A stretch of DNA of 64,000 bases. It comes from Epiperipatus broadwayi. Its lineage: Eukaryota; Onychophora; Udeonychophora; Euonychophora; Peripatidae. Where the stretch lies: the NCBI GenBank assembly GCA_028023455.1, contig JAQFVV010000320.1, positions 558,001-622,000 of the forward strand, read 5' to 3'. This document shows positions 1-9,689 of the stretch, in pieces (within the stretch, counting starts at the first letter, position 1; each line of letters opens with the position of its first letter). A program made the translations under genes and the position numbers. The notes beneath the pieces were generated by a model. It was not told the DNA's origin and did not search any database. It saw nothing but the letters and a program-made list of their open reading frames with translations.

Positions 1-35
1 ATTTAACTATGTAACAGTCAAAACACGTGTATCTC

Positions 36-262
36 GTTAACATAGTGCAGAATTCGACCACCACATAGAACAGCAGCACCATCGAGTAGCGAAGCCACCC
101 ATGGTACCGAGTTCGAACATAGTTTATCGGTTCCACACTACAATCTACGGAACAACGCCTCTGATGCGACATAAGTAAACACTTCTTTAGGCACGGTGGT
201 CAGGGAGATGCACGAGATTCATGGTTTTGTTTCCGAGCTGGCCAACAATCAAACGAATATTA
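36..262 (+). other. GC-rich coding-like block, unidentified
   Basis: This block is clearly richer in GC and CpG than the AT-rich bulk of the window. On the plus strand one frame stays open from about 49 to the stop near 178. A second open stretch begins after a pyrimidine-rich 'cttctttag' (about 182-190) and reads as a plausible helical segment (VREMHEIHGFVSELANN) before running into AT-rich sequence. The complementary strand is also open across 30-180, so strand cannot be decided from reading frames. I recognise no domain. It could be a host exon, a promoter-proximal CpG-rich segment, or a young unidentified repeat. Confidence 0.25.
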
Positions 263-734
263 ATTCACATATATATAATCGAGGAAATATATATAATGGG
301 CATCGAATAAATGAAAACTTAACTACAGACGTACAGTTAAAATTATTTATTTACGTATTTAATAAAAAAAACATTATTAATGTTATTAATCATATTTTAT
401 ATTCAGAGTTTCAATAGCTAATTGGCAATTTTACTATATATAAAAATACATTTATTTATAAAGAGCATTCATTTATATGATGGCGTAATCTAGCTACCTA
501 AGGTTCCCGAGTGAGTATTTCTAATGCGTACTGTAGGGGATTTATACTTTGCACTGCAAAAGTCATCCGTGGCGGCGGACATACATTTATTTAATAAAAA
601 TATTTATTTACGACTAAGGGCGAACATTTATTTGAGAGTGGATGACGAAGATAATGCCGAGGCGGAGTGATATAGAGAATGATAAACTAAATAAAGGAAC
701 ATGTGGTACGCTTTAGAAGGGCAATATAAAATGG
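263..734. other. AT-rich stretch, nothing identified
   Basis: AT-rich sequence with short GC-richer patches near 550-570 and 640-670. I see no supported gene, RNA or repeat here. Confidence 0.5.
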
Positions 735-806
735 CAGCACTGAAACTGCAATGCCGTGAATAAGTTTATAAGGGCTTCGGGTTGGTCTCTGCCTCGACCC
801 GAAGAG
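735..806 (+). other. Candidate exon ending in a strong splice donor
   Basis: A plus-strand frame is open up to 806 and ends exactly at a good 5' splice site (GAAGAG|GTAAGG, junction 806/807). The peptide just before the junction is ASGWSLPRPEE. The surrounding 680-1000 segment is GC-rich and open in several frames on both strands. The nearest good plus-strand acceptor is at 1706/1707, which would give an intron of 900 bp and keep phase 0. This is an inference from splice consensus and composition only; no homology is recognised. Confidence 0.25.
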
Positions 807-1226
807 GTAAGGTGTCACATGAGCATAACCAGGAACAAGCGGTCCATGTCGCAATTTGCCAGCTGGCTGCATGATGGTCGTCAAGCCCTACGGGAACATT
901 ATCATGTCCACTTGTGTAGGACGACTGGGGTTAATTCAACCCTATAGAATCCGGAGTATTCACGGCATGGAATGAGCCATCGTGGCTTCAAAACGTAACA
1001 CTTGTATAAGATCTAAAAGATTATGGTAATATTTAACTAGATTTCAAACTCGGCCCCCCATTATCAACGTTGACTGAAAGAAAATTGGTGACTGTCAAAT
1101 AAATGAAATTTCCGTAATTATTCATTAAAATTTAATAGTAAAAAATATCTAAAAAGGGGACTTATTACAGCGAGCATGCCAGCTATTACGAAGTAGTAGA
1201 CCCTGCATTACAATAACTGATTCTTT

Positions 1227-1298
1227 GAATGCGTGTCGATTTATATGAAATTTAAGTTATTTATAAAGCAAATATTAATGACAATTCGACACGCATTC
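1227..1298. repeat. Short hairpin (14-nt inverted repeat)
   Basis: The segment gaatgcgtgtcgat at 1227-1240 is repeated in reverse complement at 1284-1298 with one inserted base, leaving an AT-rich loop of about 43 nt. It could be the ends of a tiny MITE or a small-RNA hairpin; no target-site duplication was recognised. Confidence 0.5.
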
Positions 1299-1706
1299 AC
1301 TGTTCAAGCGATTATGGATTTAGCTTTAAAACTAAGACAATTATGAGAAGGTAATAGTTCAATGATAATTATAAATAAAGTGGAGATTTGAGAAATACAC
1401 ACCTAAGAAGGATAGGGGGAGGTAAGCTAGATTATGCGAGAAATTTACAGATTACATTAATTCTCAAATTTTAGTTTCACAAAATTACAATTTTAACATT
1501 TAGAAGTTAGACAAATAGTAGGAGATGAGATATAGCTTATTTTACTAGAGTACTCTATAATTTGGAATACACACACAGGTACCTGTTTTATAAGATGTTT
1601 TCGTCCATTTGTTTAATAGTAGATTGTTCGTGATTAGCAGTTTTCTTTCTTGTCTTTGGTTTTTTTTTATTGATTTTAACAGCAGCGGCTTTCTTGTTTA
1701 TTTCAG

Positions 1707-1784
1707 GCAGCAGATCATTATGGTGTTTTTACGATGGGCAAGGTGAAGTTCGGCATCTGGTGGGCCATCTCCGATGGAGAATAA
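1707..1784 (+). other. Candidate 3' exon after a strong splice acceptor
   Basis: The sequence ttcttgtttatttcag ending at 1706 is a textbook 3' splice acceptor. After it a phase-0 frame of 25 codons (including TMGKVKFGIWWAISDGE) runs to a TAA at 1782-1784. Another frame of the same stretch stays open to about 1840, and the minus strand also has an open frame here (including SPSEMAHQMPNFTLPIVKTP), so the coding strand is uncertain. GC content is far above the flanks, which favours exon or other functional sequence over random intergenic DNA. No homolog is recognised. Confidence 0.3.
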
Positions 1785-1849
1785 TCTCGGTGCTTACTCG
1801 TCATACCTTGGCAATATCAATTTATTTTAAGATATTTTAGACTCTCCAC

Positions 1850-2466
1850 TCGAGAGCAAAGCTAAAATTCAAGTGAAAGTCTCCAGCAAGTCCAAGATGG
1901 CCTCCTTTTTTTTATCTTGATCTTTTAATTTTTCTGTTGAGATATTTTTAGGTTTTCTTTATCTTGCCCTCAGGATAATCAATGCTTTTGCTGGTTTTAA
2001 TTAGAAAGAAATCTGCTGTGCTATTGTTTGTTTTGTTTTTTTGTTTTTTACATTCGTTAATTACATTTTTTTGGAATTTTCCTATAATTAATTTATTATC
2101 TATCACTGACCGATGCTTTTAAATTTTCAAAGACAAAAGGGAATAAAATTATTTTAACTTTAATTAATTATTGCATCAGATTTTGTTAGAATTATTATTT
2201 AACAAAATTTAAATTAAACAATAAATACGAACTTTATAAATTCAAAATAAATGATTAATATTACACAAAATTTATTTAGCTAAAAGAAATCTAAATTATA
2301 TTACTTTATCCGTATTTATTGCCTTTAATTTGAGATCGAAATGTGTGCGTTTTATGTTGAATTCTACATATATTTATACATTTTTAATATTGTTACACAC
2401 ACAACTCGATACCAAAAGTTTAAATTTGGGTGGGATAGACCGGTCAGTGAGAGACGACAGAAAAGG
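1850..2466. other. AT-rich stretch, nothing identified
   Basis: Homopolymer-rich AT sequence with no supported gene or repeat. Confidence 0.5.
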
Positions 2467-2502
2467 TGAAACTTAAGATTCGAATACGAATCTTACTGTT
2501 TC
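2467..2502. repeat. Compact perfect-stem hairpin
   Basis: TTAAGATTCG and CGAATCTTA pair around a four-base loop (AATA), and the stem continues after small bulges with TGAAAC pairing GTTTCA. The whole fits in 36 nt. This is too short for most MITEs; it could be a transcriptional terminator-like or cruciform structure, or chance in AT-rich DNA. Confidence 0.5.
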
Positions 2503-3116
2503 AATATATATATGCGTTACATTCAAATTTTAATAGTAATTTTTTTTATCTAATACAGAATTAAAAACAAACTGTCAAAATGCACAAATAACGAATTATT
2601 AATTATTAATATGTTAGATCGATTTAAACATTAAAATAAGCTTTAAAAAAATAAATAAGTTATAGAATCGAAGCAAAGATTCTAATCTTTAAATAAAATA
2701 TATAATAAAAACCTTTTTAATAATAGCGAAGATTTTTTTAATTATAAAAAAATTACAAACAGATCTTTAAGTCAAAATCACAATTAAAGAAATGATTACG
2801 AAATAGAAACATCTCGTTATTTGTGCATTATTAAATTTTAAAAATAGGTTAAAATAGTATTTCTGGAAAGAAAATAAGTTAAATATAATGCTCATTTTAA
2901 AATGATGTTAAAACTATAAATTAAATATTTTTTGTTTTGAATTACATTAATAAAATGATTTAAATGTTAGTTGAGTATAGATGGCTGCTAGACTAGTTTA
3001 AATATGTTACTTTTAAAGAGGGTTTTGATTTCGGACTATTTGTTTCGTAGTTGTGTCAATGCTGGTGGAGAGATATATGGACGTTTATATCAATGTCATG
3101 TGAAGTATGTTCGCAC
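2503..3116. other. AT-rich stretch, nothing identified
   Basis: No supported gene or repeat; composition is typical of the AT-rich background. Confidence 0.5.
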
Positions 3117-3524
3117 CTAGGGCGATGAGTCCAACTGAAAGCATGACCCCAAAGAGGTAGTCATATCATTGAAAATGGACGCAGACGTATTTCTTGCACC
3201 ATTGAACCATTCCAGCTCTATGGATTGAGAAGATAAGTCGGCAAGATAAGACCACTCTCCCATCCATACGTAGCGTGTTCTCTTTATATTACATACGATT
3301 CCTTCGCCAGATAGAAGCACTTTCCTATACTGGTTGAAGCTCATGATTTCTCCAATAATATCACGCTGTTCAGACGCACATTCCTGGCGGCATGATTCGA
3401 TGCTAACTTGTTCATATTGCATTGGTTGCTGATATATATCTGGAAGCGAGCATTGGTGTGGCTGCGGATTTTTTAGACCGGAATCAAATGTTTGAAAGTC
3501 TTTTAGGTGCGTGGTCTGGGTAGC
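3117..3524 (-). CDS. Candidate host exon, unidentified 135-codon open frame
   Basis: A minus-strand frame is open from 3524 down to a TAG at 3117, with an internal ATG at 3422 giving a 101-residue peptide. Codon choice and GC content (visibly higher than both flanks) look like protein-coding DNA, and the peptide has a balanced composition with Cys, Trp and acidic/basic residues (for example YVWMGEWSYLADLSSQ), unlike the Lys/Asn/Ile-rich chance frames elsewhere. Just upstream on the minus strand a pyrimidine-rich 'ttcttaatcttag' could act as a splice acceptor, but an in-frame TGA lies between it and the open stretch, so a different acceptor would be needed. It sits just outside the 3' end of the LINE. 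I recognise no domain; it may be a terminal exon or a gene remnant. Confidence 0.35.
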   Translation of the reverse strand, partial: ATQTTHLKDFQTFDSGLKNPQPHQCSLPDIYQQPMQYEQVSIESCRQECASEQRDIIGEIMSFNQYRKVLLSGEGIVCNIKRTRYVWMGEWSYLADLSSQSIELEWFNGARNTSASIFNDMTTSLGSCFQLDSSP

Positions 3525-3810
3525 TCATCTATACTCAACACTTCTAAGATTAAGAATAAAAGTTAAAAACAAATAAAATAATAACTAATGAAACAGAATA
3601 AAACAACTTTCTTTTGTTATAAAAATTATTTTTGAAGTTTGTGCATTATTAATTATATACGTAAATAAAATCATTTTTTTGTGTTATTAATACTGACAGT
3701 GATTGCCTTTATTATTAAAAATATATTTTACTAAATATATAAGTTTCTGTGTGACAAGGGCTGACGGCCGTGATCTTAACAGCACGTATCTGTCGACTTT
3801 ATAAATTTTC

Positions 3811-3831
3811 TATGTGATGTGATGTGATGTA
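3811..3831 (-). repeat. 3' satellite tail of the LINE
   Basis: Four near-exact 5-bp repeats (TGTGA on the plus strand, TCACA on the minus) lie downstream of ORF2. The same tail follows the same 3'UTR sequence at 38457-38476 on the opposite strand, so it belongs to the element rather than to the flank. Confidence 0.8.
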
Positions 3832-3919
3832 TTTGGCTTCTCCTTAAAACAAAGTCAAGAATATCTCAGCAACTATGCCCAGACAAACCTGTTAGCCACT
3901 TTATTTTCCATTCCCCACT

Positions 3920-6900
3920 CTAAGTCTTCCCATATTCTGCCCCATCCCATTTCCACAACATAATCTTTGTCAACTCTATGGCCTTTAAATCTAAATCCCC
4001 TTTATCTTTTCGCAAACCCAGCATAAAAACTACTAACTCACTTTCTGTATTGTCACTTTGTTCATACCTATTCTCCCATAACTTCATTATCTGTACCCTT
4101 TCTGCTTTCAAGCATTTACATTCAATCAACAGATGCCTAATATTTTCTATACCTTCCTTACACAATTTGCATGCTAAATCACCCATAGTTTTCCATTTAC
4201 ATGTATATTCTCTTGTTGCTAAAGATCCCATTCGAGCCTTAAACAATAAACTACTTTCCTTACTATTATCATAAATTAACTCGCTTCCAATATTCAGTTT
4301 ACTTCTATATATATTTAAACTCTTCTTACCCTCCATACTACTTCTCCATCTCTCCAACTCCCTATTTTTTATTAATGCTTCTATTCTTTTATCCCATTCC
4401 TTACCACTATAACACTCAACAATCCTCCTAACACAATCATCCCACCTTTTATACAAGTATACTGATATAAATTCTTTATCCAAATCTTTTGCATACCGCA
4501 TTACCTTTCTCACCCATCTTGTTACCTGCCCTTTACTCATAACCCAATTAAACACTATTTTGGCTATTCTTTTACTATCCATAAACTGCAACCTACCAAA
4601 CATTTTCATTTTACTTTTTGCATCTCTCATATAGAAACTTGACCATCCCATTTCTCCTTGAATTGCCTCCTTTGCTGTCCACATCTCTGCATCTAATGCA
4701 TGTCTTCCTACTTCCCTTTGTACTTTCTCTAAATAATCTAAAATCCTTTTACTAACACATAATGCATCATTACCATATGTTAACCCTGCTACTGCAACTC
4801 CCTTCCATACAATTCTAGCTACATCATATTTATTATATGAAAATACTGTTAGTTTCTTTACCAAACCTTTTCTTTTCTTTGCTTCATTTACCAATTTTTT
4901 CTCCCATTCAACCAAGCAATTTTCCTGATTACATAAGATGATTCCCAAATACCTATATCTATCCACCACACTTAACTTTATATCCCCCAATAAAAAAACT
5001 ACATCCTCTCTTTCCCCAGTATTAACCATCATTATATTTGATTTTTCTTCACTAAATTTAATCCCCATCTCTTTACCCACCCTTGCACATGTCCTCAACA
5101 TAATATCCATATCTTCTCTTCTTTCTGCACATAAAAAGATATCATCTGCAAAAAAAAGACCCGACAAAGTATATACTCCTTTGCCACCTATTAATGGTAT
5201 CTCTACCCCTCTTCCTAGTCTTTCTATTGCTTTTTCCATTTCACTCAAAAACAACAAAAACAAAATCGGTGACATAGGGCATCCTTGCCTTAATCCCACT
5301 CCATTTTTAACTTTAACTGATTCTATATCCCCTAATTGGTAAGTATAATAATTATTTTCATATAATTTCTTAATAATATTTACTAAAGCTTCATCCATTC
5401 CCAAATTGGCTAATCTTACCCATAATCTATCCATTCCCAAATTGGCTAATCTTACCCATAATCTATTTCTATTTACTCTATCATATGCTTTCTCTATATC
5501 TATAAAACTCATATATAATGATCTACCTGAATTCCTACTCATAATCCCACTCCATTTTTAACTTTAACTGATTCTATATCCCCTAATTGGTAAGTATAAT
5601 AATTATTTTCATATAATTTCTTAATAATATTTACTAAAGCTTCATCCATTCCCAAATTGGCTAATCTTACCCATAATCTATCCATTCCCAAATTGGCTAA
5701 TCTTACCCATAATCTATTTCTATTTACTCTATCATATGCTTTCTCTATATCTATAAAACTCATATATAATGATCTACCTGAATTCCTACTCATCTCCATA
5801 AGTTGTGTAACTACAAACAAACTATCTCCTATATGCCTATCTGACCTAAAACCTCCTTGCATTTCCCCCACTACATTATTCTCTTCCATCCATTTTACAA
5901 CTCTTCCAGCTACCATATATGCGAAAACTTTATATAAAACTGATGTTACCACTATCGGTCTATAATTATTTAACTTTCTATGATCCTTACCCTTTCCTTT
6001 AAATAATAATCTTATTCTTGTATTACTCCAACTACCCGGAAAAACTGTCTTCTGTGCCATCTTATTAAAACATGATAATAACTTTGCTTTTGCTCTATGC
6101 CCTAAATTCATTACCATCTCTGCTGCCCATCCATCTAAACCTCTCGCCTTTCCACTTTTCAATCTCTTTCCTGCCTCATTCAATTCATTTTTTGTGAACC
6201 TAATATTCCCACTACTAACTGCTTTCATGTTTTCTATCACTAATTCCTTCACATCTAACATCTTTTCTATATCCATTACATATCTATTTAAGATTTTCTC
6301 TAGCTTGCCTCTAGAGCTACATTCTATTCCCTCATCATCTATTAATACTATCTCTCTTCCCCCTACATTTCTCCTTTTATCTGTAATTCCAAAATTTTTT
6401 ACTCCCATCTCTTCCACTTTTATTAATATCCTCCAACAATTTATTATTTAACTTCATCCTCTCTCTATAATTATCCATTTTAGCTAGCTTCTTCTTTTCT
6501 AAGTACTTTCCCCATTTAGCATTAATATCATTTTCACTTTCTTTATTCTTAATAGCACACTTATATTCTCTGCATGCTTTTTTCCTCTCTTTTACACTTT
6601 TACTAACTCTCATTTTTTTATTACTTTTATTCTTCTTCATATTCTCGACTAAAACCCTATTTGCCACTTTTTCTACTTCACCACACCAGTCCTTATACTC
6701 ATCCCCAACCAACTGCTCCATGGTTTCTTCAACTTTTATTTTATACTCTTCCAACTTATTCTTATCATTCACTCTCCATCCACATCTTTCACTATTATTT
6801 CTACCTTTATTTCTATCCTCCATCACATTACTAACCATTTCTATTACAATAAAGTTATGATCACTATTACACACTCTCTCTTCATTATCAAACACCTTAA

Positions 6901-7660
6901 TTTTTCGTATTTTATTCATTCCCTCTTTCTCTACCAATACATAATCTATTGTGTGAAATACATTATTCCTAGACCATGTGTATTGTCCATCATATACATT
7001 TGATAAATTCCCAATGCTCAAATTTACTCTTTGACAAAATTCCTTCAAAAACTGACCATTCTTATTATCTACATCATCAATTTCTTCAATATGCCCATTC
7101 ATATCCCCTATAACCATTATTCTCTTCCCCTTTTCTTTAAAACTCTGTATATCCTTAACTAGGCATTCATATATACTATTGTTCCACTCCATTACAGTTT
7201 GACTATCTCCAGTGGCGATATACACTACAGCCACCATCCATTCTTGTCTACCCAACCTTATTTCAAACCACAAATGTTCTTGACATTTAACAGTATTTAA
7301 ATTTTTTTTCGATATAACACCTATACCACCACCCCTTTTTTCTTTTTCTTTTCTGTTTATACCCTGCCATACTACCTCTTCCAAAATAGGTTCTTCTTCT
7401 TCTCTTAGATGAGTTTCCACTACTGCTAATACCTCAAGCCCTTCATTTTCAATTGCTTTATTTAATTCCAGCCATTTTTCTGGTCTCCTACCACCTTGCA
7501 TATTCAAAAACCCAATTTTAACAATTTCTTCTTTCCTAACTACTCTTTTATAAATTCTTTTGCTTCCTTCTTCTCCATTACGTTTATAACAAACTTTCTT
7601 ACCACTAATCTTACAAAACCATTCCCTCTCCACATCTACACTTATATCTAAATCAACCAT
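3920..7660 (-). pseudogene. LINE ORF2: endonuclease-reverse transcriptase, broken
   Basis: The frame opens at an ATG at 7660. The endonuclease part (7660-6377) keeps its expected motifs: LNMQGGR, VVETHL, VIGDMNGH, TIDYVLV and NSDHN. A single frameshift near 6377-6390, where the frame reads KKFWNYR then stops, moves the frame to 6417-5539, which carries the N-terminal RT blocks (NNYRPIVVTSVLYKVF, GGFRSDRHIGDS) and motif A (FIDIEKAYDRV). A 251-bp tandem duplication shifts the frame again. The last part (5542-3920) carries motif B (GLRQGCPMSPIL), motif C (FADDIFL) and a C-terminal zinc finger, C-x2-C-x8-H-x4-C (CKLCKEGIENIRHLLIEC). Catalytic residues are present, so the element was probably active recently. 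As it stands the protein cannot be made in one piece. Confidence 0.9.
5291..5792. repeat. Perfect 251-bp tandem duplication inside the RT domain
   Basis: The 251 bp at 5291-5541 are repeated immediately at 5542-5792 with no difference I could find. Because 251 is not a multiple of three it destroys the ORF2 frame. Inside both copies there is a 36-bp direct duplication (12 codons, DRLWVRLANLGM twice) that is in frame. The smaller duplication must therefore have come first and been copied by the larger one. Confidence 0.9.
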
Positions 7661-7734
7661 CTTTTGCTTATTTCTTATATCCCCTCCATTCTTCTTCTTT
7701 TTGATAATATTACAATTTAAAAGCCCACCCCCCT

Positions 7735-8727
7735 TTAAAGGTTTCCCGAATTATATTCTTTAAATATCAGACTCCCTAAAACTTCACTTCCTTGTTTTCC
7801 TAAGTGCAAACCATCTTTACTATACAACTCCCTCTTTCCAATAAACCAATCCCATACATCCACAAACACAACATTATTTCTCTCACACAATTTTTTCACT
7901 CTCTCATTTATAGAACATGCCCTATCTAATAAATGCCTCTTATCAAATCTTGGTAATAGTCCCACTACTCCTACTCTTCCTTTAATCTCTCTCAAATTCC
8001 TAATCAATTCTACATACTCATCCATTACTTTCTCTGATGGCTCTAACAAATTATTAGTCCCTACCATTACATATACATCTCTACTACCTTGCTTTCTTAC
8101 TTTATCTGTCACATCCCTAATTTTTGCTCCAGGCAAACATACTCTAACATACCTGCTTCTATTTTCTCTTGCAATTATATCCCCACATTCTCTTATTAGT
8201 GAATCTCCTATCAATACTGCCTCATAATCTACTTTCTCTACTCCATCTTTAACCTTTTCTACCACCTTCTGAATTTCCTTATCCATTTCTTCCTTATCAT
8301 TTCTACTCAATAATTCCTTTATCTCCTCACACTTCATCTCTAACAATTTTAACTTTACTTCTACATCCTTCATTTCTTCCTCTATCTTACTTATTCTCTG
8401 TCTAACCATCTCCATTGCATTACTACTTCCTTCACCCATATTTTCTGACACTCCACTAAAACCATACTCTGTCCTATCTTTCTTAACTACATTTTGCTCC
8501 CTCTCCTCTGACTTTCTCTCTAGACTACCTACACTTAAAAACCACTTTCTCACCTCTTTAATCACATTTACACACTGACTACATATCCAGAAACCTGTTA
8601 CATCCTTCCTATTCTTATTCAAACATTTCAAATGATACACCTCAGCACACACTGTACACTCTACTACTGCTCGTCTAACTCCTTTCTGTCGATCGTATAT
8701 ACATTGTGCCACACAAATGGAATCCAT
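7735..8727 (-). CDS. LINE ORF1: PHD finger and SGNH-type esterase protein
   Basis: An uninterrupted frame of about 330 residues from the ATG at 8727 to 7735. The N-terminus has a PHD-like zinc finger: C-x3-C, then C-x2-C-x4-H-x2-C (CTVCAEVYHLKC) and a closing W-x-C-x2-C (WICSQC). A charged coiled-coil-like region follows (around residues 105-170, repeated Glu/Lys heptad-like spacing). The C-terminal half has the SGNH/GDSL blocks: GDSLIRECGD, VMVGTNN and DGLHLG with the catalytic Asp-His pair. PHD-esterase ORF1 proteins are known from CR1-group LINEs, where they are thought to bind the RNA and possibly membranes or lipids. The open frame also extends upstream of this ATG to 8742. The reading frame appears intact. 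Confidence 0.85.
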   Translation of the reverse strand: MDSICVAQCIYDRQKGVRRAVVECTVCAEVYHLKCLNKNRKDVTGFWICSQCVNVIKEVRKWFLSVGSLERKSEEREQNVVKKDRTEYGFSGVSENMGEGSSNAMEMVRQRISKIEEEMKDVEVKLKLLEMKCEEIKELLSRNDKEEMDKEIQKVVEKVKDGVEKVDYEAVLIGDSLIRECGDIIARENRSRYVRVCLPGAKIRDVTDKVRKQGSRDVYVMVGTNNLLEPSEKVMDEYVELIRNLREIKGRVGVVGLLPRFDKRHLLDRACSINERVKKLCERNNVVFVDVWDWFIGKRELYSKDGLHLGKQGSEVLGSLIFKEYNSGNL

Positions 8728-8762
8728 ATTCTTATTTTTCAAATCACCTATTCTATATTTGA

Positions 8763-9200
8763 CTTTATAATACCTCTACTATTCTTCAAACACCCTTATA
8801 CTGAAAAATAAAAAAAACTTTTTTACTTTTTCCCAAGCTTGATCAAACTACAACCACGTGTTTACTAACGTTAGGCCTTTTATCTCAAAATAAATGCCAA
8901 TTTTAAAATTTAAAAAACTCTCAGTAACAAACTTAACTAAAACGAATTAAACTTACATACAATTTTTTATAAATACCTCTTTATAATACCTCACCTAGTC
9001 TTCAAACACACTTATACAGAAAAATAAAACTTTTTTACTTTTCCCAAACCTGATCAAAACTATACCCACGTGTCTTCTAATGTTAGGCCTCCCAAACAAA
9101 CGTTACCTTTTTTCTCAAACCAAATACCTATTTTAAATTCAAAAAAACCTTCAGTAACAAACTTAACTAAAACAAATTAAACTTAGATACAACTTTTTTA
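8763..9200 (-). repeat. Two tandem 5'UTR monomers of the LINE (216-bp period)
   Basis: A segment starting 'ctttataatacctc' at 8763 recurs at 8979 and the two copies stay alignable for about 216 bp with scattered differences (roughly 85% by eye). They lie upstream of ORF1 in the element's 5'UTR. Tandem 5' monomers act as promoters in mouse L1; the same role here is an inference. A more decayed third unit may follow towards 9260. Confidence 0.75.
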
Positions 9201-9479
9201 TAAATATCCTTATGCTATCACACATTCAACAGGAACAACTTTTTTTAAAAAAAAAAAACTTCTAACCTAAAATGGCGAACGAAAATCTTTCAGACAGTTA
9301 AACACAAAAATTTTCAATCTTTCAAATAACTCACTCTCTCGATCACAATTTTACTCTCATTCACAATAATTGTTTTTTATCTGACTGCTCTCAAAAGATC
9401 AATCTCGCACGTAAAGCAAAGCAGAACTAAAACAAATTTTAAAAATATCCAAATTCAACTTAGCTCCGTTTGCTTCCAA

Positions 9480-9550
9480 CGCCGTGATTCTTTTTCTAGG
9501 TTCAAAGTAGCCTAGTGGCGCTCTGTTGGCAGATGCGGTAAGACTGGTTA
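9480..9550 (-). promoter_or_regulatory. Probable GC-rich 5' end and internal promoter of the LINE
   Basis: GC rises sharply here relative to both sides, and the minus strand reads GAGCGCCACTAGGC and related sequence. LINEs carry an internal promoter at their 5' end, so this is the likely transcription start region. The exact first base is not defined because no target duplication was found. Confidence 0.4.
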
Positions 9551-9587
9551 TTTCATCATCATCCCCAACCGTTATACTATATTATAT

Positions 9588-9687
9588 CTATAAATTAATA
9601 CTTATTGTTTTTAAGGCTTCTGGTTCTTCTACTTCATCTTCTGTAACTACATTGGAAATTACACTTGGCAATGGCTGTAGTAGTGTG
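9588..9687 (-). other. Candidate small exon or frame, unidentified
   Basis: On the minus strand a possible splice acceptor (tttcatttatag, ending at 9688) is followed by a frame of 33 codons with acidic coding-like content (VVTEDEVEEPEALKT) ending at a TAG at 9588. The plus strand has an equally short Ser/Thr-rich frame. Evidence is only composition and splice-site shape. Confidence 0.2.
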
Positions 9688-9689
9688 CT

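Larger units (their letters stand above)
3800..9550 (-). mobile_element. Near full-length CR1/L2-like LINE (non-LTR retrotransposon)
   Basis: Reading on the minus strand, the element has a GC-rich 5' end near 9550-9480, a 5'UTR with two tandem monomers, ORF1 with a PHD finger and an esterase domain, a 74-bp spacer, ORF2 with apurinic-like endonuclease, reverse transcriptase and a C-terminal CCHC zinc finger, a short 3'UTR and a TCACA-type satellite tail near 3811-3831. PHD-plus-esterase ORF1 and satellite 3' tails are known features of CR1/L2-group LINEs. Two more copies of the same family are in the window: a 5'-truncated ORF2 copy at 50505-51650 (minus) and a 3'-end stub at 38385-38478 (plus). 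I did not find an unambiguous target-site duplication. The boundaries at 3800 and 9550 are estimates. Confidence 0.85.

Noticed and set aside
3978-5342. Plus-strand open frames across the LINE (for example 3978-4274, 4938-5342)
   Set aside because: They are antisense shadows of ORF2, rich in Ser, Leu, Thr and Pro from the complementary codons.
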